Shown here in pieces: positions 45,278-54,100 of a stretch of DNA of 64,000 nucleotides. Position 1 is the stretch's first letter; every line of letters starts with the position of its first letter. The stretch comes from an uncultured Clostridia bacterium (GTDB taxonomy: Bacteria; Bacillota; Clostridia; UBA1381). Below the pieces are notes generated by a model. The model had not been told where the DNA came from. It searched no databases and saw only the letters and a program-made list of their open reading frames with translations. The stretch lies in the NCBI GenBank assembly GCA_934462945.1, contig CAKSJF010000001.1, forward strand, positions 18,169 to 82,168, read 5' to 3'. The position numbers and the translations under genes are program-made.

Positions 45278-46894
45278 ATGAAAAAATTAGAATTATGGCA
45301 GTTTTCGTCACTGGAAAAAATCTTTTTAAAAGAACTTCCAAAGGAACAGGAGTTACTCTCCGCATCCGCACTTTTAGGAGAAGAATTTCATTATCAGATC
45401 ACCTATCTGTATACCTCCGCGGAAAAGAATTTTTTTGAAATCTTGGTGGATTCTCCGCTCCGGGAATATATCACGGTACATACCGTCGGCAACGTACCGG
45501 CAGAGCTGCCGGCATATGAGCATGACTATGATGACGATTATATCACCATTGCGCCGGGACTTTTTCCGGATGTACTCTATCCGATGGAGGAAAACCGCGT
45601 AGAGGCGCGTTTCAGCCGATATCATAGTTTCTGGATCACAGTGAAAATTCCGGAGAATCTTCCGGCAGGGGAATATGAAATCTGCTTTACTATGAAAAAT
45701 GAGGAGCTGGGAATTTGTGAAAGCAAAAAAATGAGTCTGACCGTAATCGGTGCAGCGCTCCCAAAACAGAAAATGATTTACACACAGTGGATTTTTCTGG
45801 ATTCCATTGCAGAATATTATCACCAGGATTTGTATTCCGAACCGTTTTGGGAAATGACAAAGAAGTTTATTAAATGCGGTGCGGAAAACGGAATCAATAT
45901 GGTTCTGATTCCGATTTTTAACGCAAAGTCTCTGACCGGTCCGCAGTCTGTTACGGTGCAGAAAACAAAGGACGGTTATTCGTTTGATTTTTCCAATATG
46001 AGGCGGTATATAGAACTTTTAAAGGAACAGGGAATCGAATATTTTGAACTGGGGCATTTATACAATGTGAAAACCCATGCGCCCAATAAGGTTCTTTGCC
46101 GGAATGAGCAGGGCGAAAATGAATTTCTGTTTGATCAGGGAGAAGCGTCTCTTGCCGGGTTTGAGGAATTTTTAGCAGACTTTTTGCCGGCGCTCAAACA
46201 ATTTTTGATGGAGGAAGATGTTTTAGAGCGTGCATATTTTCATATTGCAGACGAGCCGACTCTGAAAGATTTGGATTTTTATAAGCATGAGAGTGATGTT
46301 TTAAAGAAGTATCTGGGAGATGTCCGGATTATGGACGCTCTGTCCGACTATGAATTTTACGAAACCGACTGCCTGCAATACCCGGTGGTTGCCATTGATC
46401 ATTTAGAACCGTATTTCGGAAAGAAAAACGTGATCGGATATAACTGCTGTGCACAGCATACCGCAGTCAGCAACCGATTTATGGCAATGCCATCCTACCG
46501 AAACAGAATTATCGGGGTGCAGATGTATCTGTATCAGTTAATCGGATTTTTGCACTGGGGATTTAACTATTATTTCACCGAAAATGAACCGCACCTGATC
46601 AATCCGTTCCTCACAACCGACGGAGAAAATACCTGGCAGGCAGGCGATCCGTTTTCTGTTTATCCGGGTGAGGACGGACCGATTGAATCCATCCGGCTGA
46701 AGGTGTTCTTTGAGGCATTAACTGATGTCCGCGCGTTACAGCTTTTAGAACAGTATGCAAGCCGGGAAGAAATTTCTGATATGATCCGAAAGCTTGCCGG
46801 CATGCAGATTAATTTCCGGGAATATCCGCGCACAAGAGAGTTCCTTTTAGAACTGCGCGAAACGGTGAACCGGATGATTGCAGAGCGGATTTAA
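45278..46894 (+). CDS. DUF4091 domain protein, glycoside-hydrolase-like
   Basis: 538 residues, intracellular. An N-terminal beta domain (about 1-160) precedes a TIM-barrel-like region with GAENGINMVLIPIFN, EQGIEYFELGHLYN, YFHIADEPTLKDLDFYK (candidate catalytic acid) and the DUF4091 end (LHWGFNYYFTENE, DPFSVYPGEDGPIESIRL, FFEALTDVRALQLLE). DUF4091 proteins are presumed glycosidases; no substrate is established. ATG 45278 sits seven bases after GAGGAG, just past the upstream stop. The only promoter seen is ahead of the DUF5107 gene. Confidence 0.85.
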   Translation: MKKLELWQFSSLEKIFLKELPKEQELLSASALLGEEFHYQITYLYTSAEKNFFEILVDSPLREYITVHTVGNVPAELPAYEHDYDDDYITIAPGLFPDVLYPMEENRVEARFSRYHSFWITVKIPENLPAGEYEICFTMKNEELGICESKKMSLTVIGAALPKQKMIYTQWIFLDSIAEYYHQDLYSEPFWEMTKKFIKCGAENGINMVLIPIFNAKSLTGPQSVTVQKTKDGYSFDFSNMRRYIELLKEQGIEYFELGHLYNVKTHAPNKVLCRNEQGENEFLFDQGEASLAGFEEFLADFLPALKQFLMEEDVLERAYFHIADEPTLKDLDFYKHESDVLKKYLGDVRIMDALSDYEFYETDCLQYPVVAIDHLEPYFGKKNVIGYNCCAQHTAVSNRFMAMPSYRNRIIGVQMYLYQLIGFLHWGFNYYFTENEPHLINPFLTTDGENTWQAGDPFSVYPGEDGPIESIRLKVFFEALTDVRALQLLEQYASREEISDMIRKLAGMQINFREYPRTREFLLELRETVNRMIAERI

Positions 46895-46928
46895 AAAATT
46901 TCCATAACAGATTTTGTAGCTCCGGTTA

Positions 46929-46957
46929 TTGACTTTTCATTTTGATTATGATATGCT
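46929..46957 (+). promoter_or_regulatory. promoter of the sensor-YesN-YesM operon
   Basis: TTGACT, 17 bases, TATGCT, 36 bases ahead of the first start codon. Confidence 0.6.
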
Positions 46958-46992
46958 AAAACAGGTAACTGTCGGATGGGGAGGGATATGGT

Positions 46993-47865
46993 TTGAAAAA
47001 TCTGAATCATGTAATTGTCAAGATGCCTTGCATTGTTTTATGCTGTGCGATGGTGAGTTTGTTATTTTGCGTCGGCAGAGTGCAGCTGCAAAAAATCCGG
47101 GATTTGTCCGGATTGCAGGGCAGACAATATGAAAATTCACTCAAGCTATATATGAGCAGAATTTACGACAGTGCGAATAGCCTGGATGAGGACGGAACGC
47201 TCCCGGAGATCCTTGATCCTATGAATTACACAGAAATTGAAAAGAAAATTGATACGTTTCATGTGGTTAGTGAAAACATTATTGAAGATACTGCAATTAT
47301 AGGAAACGACGGAATGATCTATGTCGGAAGCGGACGTTCCAGAATCAGGGAGGATGGAAATTATTTAGTTTTTTTAGACTATAACCAGGAACAGGTTGTC
47401 TGCACAGAGGTCAGCGGAAACGGGGAAGATGAATATGGGATTTTCTATATAAAACCTGTGTTTCAGAACGGGCAGAAAAAATGCGTGATTATCCATCAGT
47501 TGAAAAACAGTACATTTTTTAATAATATCAAGGAAAATACCACCTATCCGATTCTCGGAGAGATTCGCACAGACGGGCAGTCCTGGGACTTTATCCGTCA
47601 GAATATGCGCATTTTCTATCGGATTCAATATCCGGTGCAGCTTGAAAACTGCAATTTCACCATTGTAATCCGAAACAGCGTGGAGCGCGTTTTGCGTGTG
47701 ACCCTGTGGCTTGGACTTTTGTTTGCGGTCATTCTTGCGGCAGTCTGGCTGGCGGCGCGGTTTGCGGCGGACTGTACGGAGAAAAGCGTCAGTGTTCCGC
47801 TTCAAAAGATTAATCAGGAACTGAATCAGTACGCGGATGATGCAGAGAAAAATGCGAGGGGTTAG
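46993..47865 (+). CDS. two-pass membrane sensor protein without kinase domain
   Basis: 290 residues starting at TTG, seven bases after GGGGAGGG. A membrane segment (about 10-28), an extracytoplasmic domain of about 190 residues (dCache-like by layout, with IIGNDGMIYVGSGRS and FYIKPVFQNGQKKCVII), a second segment (about 235-257), and a short cytoplasmic tail (SVPLQKINQELNQYADDAEK) resembling the start of a HAMP or coiled coil. It looks like a sensor kinase cut before its kinase part, but ends naturally and lies three bases ahead of yesN. A signal-input partner for YesM is inferred. Confidence 0.75.
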   Translation: MKNLNHVIVKMPCIVLCCAMVSLLFCVGRVQLQKIRDLSGLQGRQYENSLKLYMSRIYDSANSLDEDGTLPEILDPMNYTEIEKKIDTFHVVSENIIEDTAIIGNDGMIYVGSGRSRIREDGNYLVFLDYNQEQVVCTEVSGNGEDEYGIFYIKPVFQNGQKKCVIIHQLKNSTFFNNIKENTTYPILGEIRTDGQSWDFIRQNMRIFYRIQYPVQLENCNFTIVIRNSVERVLRVTLWLGLLFAVILAAVWLAARFAADCTEKSVSVPLQKINQELNQYADDAEKNARG

Positions 47866-47868
47866 GCA

Positions 47869-49341
47869 ATGAATAAATTAAAAATTCTGATTGTTGAGGA
47901 TGACGCAAATGTCCGGCGGTATCTGCACGATTTTATAAGCAGTCAGGAGCAGGACTGTATCGTTGTGGCAGAGGCGGACAATGGTCTGCTTGGTGCGGAA
48001 ATGGCGCAAAAAGTCAATCCAGATTTAATTATTACCGATATTTGCATGCCGGTTTTAGACGGTCTGGGCATGATGGAGCAGCTTTCCGGAAAGCATTTTG
48101 AATATCTGATATTATCCGGCTATGACGAATTTGTTTTCCTGAAAAAAGCCTTAAAATACGGTGTGACCGATTATCTCTTAAAGCCGATTGCCGGCGAGGA
48201 ACTGCTCCTGGCGATTGCGCAGGTTAAGCATAAAATTGCCGGACAGAAAAAGCAGATTAGTGCAGATAGTATGGAATATGTCCGTCAGCACTGTATCCGG
48301 GATATTTTGAGCCGGTCTGAACCGGTGAGCCGGTCGGAGGATTTTTTCGATCTGTTTTCCGCGGATGGAAGCTATTTTGCAGCTGCCTTTTTAGAATCGG
48401 AGCATACCTTAGCACATATGCTTTCCGAGATGGAAAAAAGCTTTGAACGTGTTGAAACAGTGCAGCTTTCAGAATCCCTTGCGCTTGTGATTCATTCTTC
48501 CAAAACAGCAATCAGCCGGGAACAGCTGTCCGGTCAGTATGAGCGGCTGTTTGGTTCGGAGCTGACACATTTTGCTTTGAATATCTGTGCCCGGAATCAG
48601 ATTGTGGAGTGTATCCGCTCCACCTATCGCTGCATCCAGTGGCAGAAAATTTCCGGCGACCGGGAATGCCGGTATACAGAGCAGCTCCCGGGAAGAAAAC
48701 CGAACGAAGAAACGCTGGACGGATTGTTCCGCAGACTTTACCAGAGCATGGACGAGGGAGACAGCGAGGCGGTGTCGCAGGATTTGGAGGATTTGTTTGT
48801 TGAGGCATTTTTGATAGACGATTTCGGCAGGTTCAAGAATCTGATTTTAAAATGTATTTTTCATGTAGAAAATAAATATGCAGACAGTTTTCATATTACG
48901 GACGGTATTTCAGATGAACATATTGATCAGGCACAGGATTTATCCGAACTGAAGGAATGTACTAAAAAGATACTGCAAAGGGTGCTGGAATTAAAGAGCA
49001 ACAGTGTCCGATACAATAAAATTACCTGCGACGCGATCAGTTTTATCCGGAAACATTATGCGGATATTACCGTGGAAAGTGCGGCAAAGGAGCTTTATAT
49101 CAGTCCTTCCTATCTGCTTTATGTTTTTAAAAAGGATACCGGAAAAAGCTTTAACAGTTATGTGATCGATTATCGGATGGAGCAGGCATGCGAGCTTTTA
49201 AAAGCTGGAAAAAAGGTTTACGAGGTCAGCGATATGGTGGGATATAAGAGTGTGAAGTTTTTTTCCACCCTCTTTAAAAAGAAATTTGATATTTCGCCGA
49301 GCCAGTATGTGAAAAATCTTTCAGGGGGACGGAGCATATGA
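47869..49341 (+). CDS. YesN-type response regulator with AraC output domain
   Basis: 490 residues. The receiver (1-120) has IVEDDANVRRY, phospho-acceptor Asp in IITDICMPVLDGLGM and DYLLKPIAGEE. The middle (about 130-380) is a variable helical region. The C-terminal AraC domain (about 390-488) has ITVESAAKELYISPSYLLYVFKK, GKSFNSYVIDYRMEQA and VGYKSVKFFSTLFKKKF. Such regulators activate sugar uptake and glycosidase genes. Its stop overlaps the YesM ATG (ATGA). Nearby glycan genes are likely targets. Confidence 0.93.
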   Translation: MNKLKILIVEDDANVRRYLHDFISSQEQDCIVVAEADNGLLGAEMAQKVNPDLIITDICMPVLDGLGMMEQLSGKHFEYLILSGYDEFVFLKKALKYGVTDYLLKPIAGEELLLAIAQVKHKIAGQKKQISADSMEYVRQHCIRDILSRSEPVSRSEDFFDLFSADGSYFAAAFLESEHTLAHMLSEMEKSFERVETVQLSESLALVIHSSKTAISREQLSGQYERLFGSELTHFALNICARNQIVECIRSTYRCIQWQKISGDRECRYTEQLPGRKPNEETLDGLFRRLYQSMDEGDSEAVSQDLEDLFVEAFLIDDFGRFKNLILKCIFHVENKYADSFHITDGISDEHIDQAQDLSELKECTKKILQRVLELKSNSVRYNKITCDAISFIRKHYADITVESAAKELYISPSYLLYVFKKDTGKSFNSYVIDYRMEQACELLKAGKKVYEVSDMVGYKSVKFFSTLFKKKFDISPSQYVKNLSGGRSI

Positions 49342-51050
49342 AAAAGCATTCTGTTTCCCGGATATTTATTCGGTTTCTGCGGCGATACAGTCTGCGCACA
49401 AGGCTGATTCTGCTGTTAATTGTGTTTGCCGTTCTGCCGCTTCAGCTGGTGTTTAGCCTTGCAAATCATTTTTTGACGGATATTTTTGTGCAGTCTCAGT
49501 ATAGCTACTGGGAAGTGAGCCAGATGGTGATTGAAAATAATCTGTATAACGTATTCAAGCAGGCGGATGCATGCTTTTACAGCGTTTTGAGAGATAACAC
49601 CGTTTTTAAAACGCTGAATCAGGCACAGAACGAGCGCGGAGATTTAGAGTATCTGGAAACGAAACTCAAAAAGCTGGTGCAAAGCAACGGCATGATCAGT
49701 AATATCTCAATTGTGATGAATAACGACCGGATGCTTTCAGCAGAGGACAGTGTTTTGCCGCTGCGATGCGATATGCTGTCGGAGGTACAGTCAGCGCCGA
49801 TTTTTATGCAGATTCCGACAGCGGATATGAAAGAGGAGCAAAGCGTGCAGGTTCGGACGCTGATTGACTTTTCCAGCGGAATCAGCTATGGATATATGAT
49901 CGTATATTTTGACAATCGCTCCATTGACCGCTGTTGCAGTGAGGTTATTTCTGAAAATGATCAGTGCGTAATTCTGGACGGAACAGGAAAGCTGATCAGC
50001 GAGGGAGACAGAACTGAAAAAAACGGTGCGCTTTCTCTTTTTCAGAATAGCCGGCAAAGCGGTATGGTGAATACCGGAGAGTCTACATATTATGTCAAAA
50101 AGCTTTCCATTCCGTATGCACCTGTTTTGGACTGGTATATGATCTGTTCCTACTCCAACCGGGAAATGAATCAGAATCTTGCACGGCTTAACTGGTTTTT
50201 AACGCTTGCAGAGCTGTTTATTCTTGCGGTAGCGGCATTTGTGATTCTAAAGGTGACAGCCAGCACCACCCGGGCGCTCCGTGAATTTTCCAAAACCATG
50301 GAGGGGTACACCTTTGGCAGGGAGAGTCAAAAGCTTGTGGAAATTGCAGAGCCGCATGATGAACTTTATTTTCTGGAAAAAACAATGTACGATATGATGC
50401 ACCGGATCGATCGGCTGATGGTGGAGGCAGAGGAAAAGCAGAAACGGCAGAGGGAGCTGGAACTGGATATTATGCAGGCGCAGATCAATCCGCATTTTCT
50501 GTACAACACGATCGACAGTATCAGCTGTGTTGCCCTCCGGGACGGACAGGTGGAGATCCGGCGCGTGGCGGTGGCGCTGTCCAAATTCTTCCGGATCAGC
50601 CTTTCCAACGGAAACAAGTATGTATCGGTACAGGATGAATTAAATCACATCCGGTATTACATTCAGATTGAACAGTTTGTTCTGAATAATACCTTTAATG
50701 TTACCTACGACATTGAGGAGGATATTCTGGATAAGAAGATTATTAAAATTGTCTTAGAACCTTTGGTGGAAAATGCAATCCGACACGGATTAAAGGAGAA
50801 AAAAGGAATCGGACATATCCGGATTGCCGGCTTTATTCTGGACGGAAAACTGCACTTTGAAGTGACGGACGACGGTGTCGGCTTTGACACCGGTATTTTA
50901 GAGGATCAGGAGCATAAATGTTTTGGCTATCATAATGTCAATCAGCGCGTCCGGTTAGAATATGGCGAGGGCTATGGACTTTCATACTATTCCGATCCCG
51001 GACATTTCACCCGGGCAGAGTTAGTAATGGGATATTTTGAGGAGAAATAA
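49338..51050 (+). CDS. YesM-type sensor histidine kinase
   Basis: 570 residues. Two membrane segments (about 24-45 and 290-312) flank a large extracellular sensor. A HAMP-like stretch follows, then the His_kinase domain with the phospho-accepting His in QAQINPHFLYNTIDSIS near residue 390, and an ATPase domain with LEPLVENAIRHGLKEK and DDGVGFDTG. It pairs with YesN. In other bacteria these respond to oligosaccharides or their binding proteins; the ligand here is unknown. A terminator follows. Confidence 0.93.
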   Translation: MKKHSVSRIFIRFLRRYSLRTRLILLLIVFAVLPLQLVFSLANHFLTDIFVQSQYSYWEVSQMVIENNLYNVFKQADACFYSVLRDNTVFKTLNQAQNERGDLEYLETKLKKLVQSNGMISNISIVMNNDRMLSAEDSVLPLRCDMLSEVQSAPIFMQIPTADMKEEQSVQVRTLIDFSSGISYGYMIVYFDNRSIDRCCSEVISENDQCVILDGTGKLISEGDRTEKNGALSLFQNSRQSGMVNTGESTYYVKKLSIPYAPVLDWYMICSYSNREMNQNLARLNWFLTLAELFILAVAAFVILKVTASTTRALREFSKTMEGYTFGRESQKLVEIAEPHDELYFLEKTMYDMMHRIDRLMVEAEEKQKRQRELELDIMQAQINPHFLYNTIDSISCVALRDGQVEIRRVAVALSKFFRISLSNGNKYVSVQDELNHIRYYIQIEQFVLNNTFNVTYDIEEDILDKKIIKIVLEPLVENAIRHGLKEKKGIGHIRIAGFILDGKLHFEVTDDGVGFDTGILEDQEHKCFGYHNVNQRVRLEYGEGYGLSYYSDPGHFTRAELVMGYFEEK

Positions 51051-51061
51051 AAAAGGGGATG

Positions 51062-51129
51062 AAAAAAGGAGCGGCACTATCACCGCTCCTTTTTTGTATT
51101 CCGGGATGGTGTGAGCATCATCCCGGAAT
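51062..51129. terminator. two adjacent hairpins between convergent genes
   Basis: The first hairpin, GGAGCGG/CCGCTCC (51068-51089), has A-run and T-run flanks and can stop transcripts from both sides. The second, ATTCCGGGATG/CATCCCGGAAT (51098-51129), is an 11-base-pair perfect stem without a T-run. AAGGGGATGAAAAAAGG before the first hairpin recalls the repeats at 20091 and 32318. Confidence 0.85.
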
Positions 51130-51147
51130 ATGTTCTGAAAACAAAAC

Positions 51148-54100
51148 TTATTGAATTGAAATCAGTCTGCTGTCGCCGAGGGGGCGCAGGGTTTTCATGC
51201 TTTCCAAAAGCATGACTTTTGCGTTCGTACCCTGTCCCTTCAACGGAACGGTGATTGCTCCGTCTGTCAGTGTTGCAGCGGTAATATCGGTCAGAGAAAC
51301 TCCGGAAAGTCTGCCGTCTGCCTGGTAGACTGCCACAGCAAGGGTCGCCTTTTGTGACTGCGGTAAATATAGCCTTGCTAAAATTCCGTCTGTTGTCTGC
51401 TCTGCTGACAGGATTGCTGCAAAGTCGCCCGCCTTGACTGTAACAGGCAATTCATAGATGTTGTCGCCCACCTTTGCCAGGACAGTTACCTGATAGGTTC
51501 CGTCCGGCAGATGATCTGCAATAATGCGGCGGTTTTCTTTGTCCCATGTAATCTTAGGCTCAGAGGAGATGATACTCCAATCTGCGTCGTCACTGATATC
51601 TGATATTACCGGCTCTCTCTCCCCCGTTTCCTCATTCCAGCCATAATAGGTATATGCCAGCTGATAGGGTTCACTTTGGAACAGCGTATTGCTTGGAGCG
51701 GTCAGAGCGCTTTGTCCGTACAGATGCGTGTTTAAATACAGATAAATGCCGTTTGTTTCAGACGTGCCCACCTCGTTTACAGCTGCCACGCGAGCGTGGC
51801 AACCATTCTTGCTGCTGATGTCTAATACAAAAGCGGTCTGATCTGCCGGCAGACGGATGGGTTCTTCATCATCCAATGTCAGATCATAATAGAGGATCGG
51901 CCGTCCGCCGTCTCCGGCTGGCGTCCATTCAATCCGGGCATAGTCAGCTCCGACATACCCGCGAATTTCCGGAGCTGACGGCTCATCCGGCACATTCGCG
52001 TCCGGGGTACATTTAAAATACTGCGTTGCCCGTACCGGCATATTATCACTGTCTGAGGTCTTTGCAGAGATAGCAACGGTGTATTCCTTTCCGTTTTCAT
52101 AGGCAGTATAACGGCTTGTTCTGTCGCCGCTGGTAAAGGAAATCCAGCTGCCGCCGTTAATGCTGTACTGCATAGAGTAACGGTTGTCGTATTTCTCACC
52201 AAAGAACTGCATACTGCCGTTTCTCGGCACTACAATCGGATTGATGATCGGTCTTGGGTCGGTTTCGCGGGGGTATCTGCTTTCGGTAGTTGCCGCAGGA
52301 CCTGCGCCTTCGCTGTCACACGCGCGGACAGATATTTTATATTTCTGTCCATTTTCCAGTCCGGTGAAAACCCAGCGCAGTGTATCGCCAAAGACGAATG
52401 GCTCAATTGCCGTCCATTCTCCGTCATCCAGGCGAACTTCGTAGGAAATCTCATTTCCGCCGCTGCCGGCTGCAACAGGCTTCCAAACCAGTTCTAACTG
52501 CTTATAACCTGGAATCAGTCCGTTTATAATATCCGGAAAATTATACACCAGCTCCGGCTTGGAAAGGCTGTTCGGGATAGTCTGCTTTGTGTATGCAGCG
52601 TCTCCTGCTCCGGCAGAATTGATTGCACGTACTGCGAAATCATATGTTTGATTTGCCGTAAGTCCTGTAAAGGTATAGCTTTTTTCCAATCCGATATTTG
52701 TCCAGCTTGTGCCGCCGTCGCTGGAAACCTGGTATCCTGTGATGCTGGTGTTTCCGGTCGCTCCCGGCTCAGTCCAGGAAAGCGTCGCCTGCTGATAACT
52801 CAGCTCTGCTTTTAGCTCTCTCGGACGGGAGGAAACAGCAGAAGCAGCAGACGGTGTTGCTTTCACAGATATCTCGTCTGAAAAACGGTTGGTTGTGCGC
52901 GAGTTGATCAGAACCTCATATTCCACTCCGTTCGTCAGATTGGAGTAAGAGTATTCTCTTTCCTGGCTGCGGTCAATATTCTTAATGTCAAGATAGGAGT
53001 CTCCGTTTTTTAAAAATATCTGGTAGGTTTTAAATGCAATTTCAGGCACAAGCTCGGTTTCTCCCCAGTATTCCGGTTCATCCCATGTGACAGTGATTTT
53101 TCCGTTCTCCGGAAAGGCTTTTATATTCCGGATGGGATCGGGGTTGTTTTCTGCATGCCACACCTCAAATTCATACCATACCGGCTCACTTTCGCCGCAT
53201 TGATTGACTGCCTTTACGCCAATCGTGTATTGATTTCCGATCGTTAATTCGTCCGAAACGGTCAGGCTAAAGAGATGACCGGATTGCACGGTTTTGCCGC
53301 TGCTTTTCCAGATCATCTGACCGTCGTCTGTGGTATACGCTTCGTGATCCCTGATAGTGTAGAGATAGTCTGTGATGCGTTCACCTCCGTCATCCTCCGG
53401 AGAGTACAGATCAATCGTAACCGGGTTTACAAGGCGGTACATGTTACCGCTGAATCGCGGCGAACCGGGAGAGGTCGGCTCGGTTACGGTATAGGTCAGA
53501 GAAACATATGCCGCTGTCTGACTGTTTGCAATTGTCAGCGTGTCGGTATGCGTTCCGACCTCCAATCCCTTTTTGGGTGCGACCCGGACGGTTGCAGAAT
53601 CGCCGGATGTTCCCTGTGCTGTGAGGGAGGAGGATGAAAGGTTCTGTGTAATCTCAAACGGACTGTTCTTTCCCAGGCTTGCTGCAAATCCGTTCAGCGC
53701 AGCAGTATGGATATTGCTGACGGTAACAGTCTGTGCGGCTGCTGCCGGTGTTCCGCCCACCTTGTCATAGCGAACACTTCCGAAATCAAGCTCAGCAGTA
53801 TCTGCCGCAATCCAGGTCGGCGCCTCATACGGTGTGACGGTGACGGTAAAGGTGTTTGAAAGAACACCGCCGATATTCAATTGCAGATCATAACTTCCAG
53901 GCTTTACATTTCCGTTGATCAGTACGTCAAAGCAGTAAGGATCGGAGGATCCGATATTCGTTCCGCCTGTGTACAGACTCATGCCAAACGGCGCACCCTC
54001 CAGTGCAGTATATGCCTCGCGGCTGACTCCGGGTGCGGTAACCGTAAAGGATGCCCTGCTGATATATCCGTCCGTAGCAGGTCCTACCTGACTGATTTGG

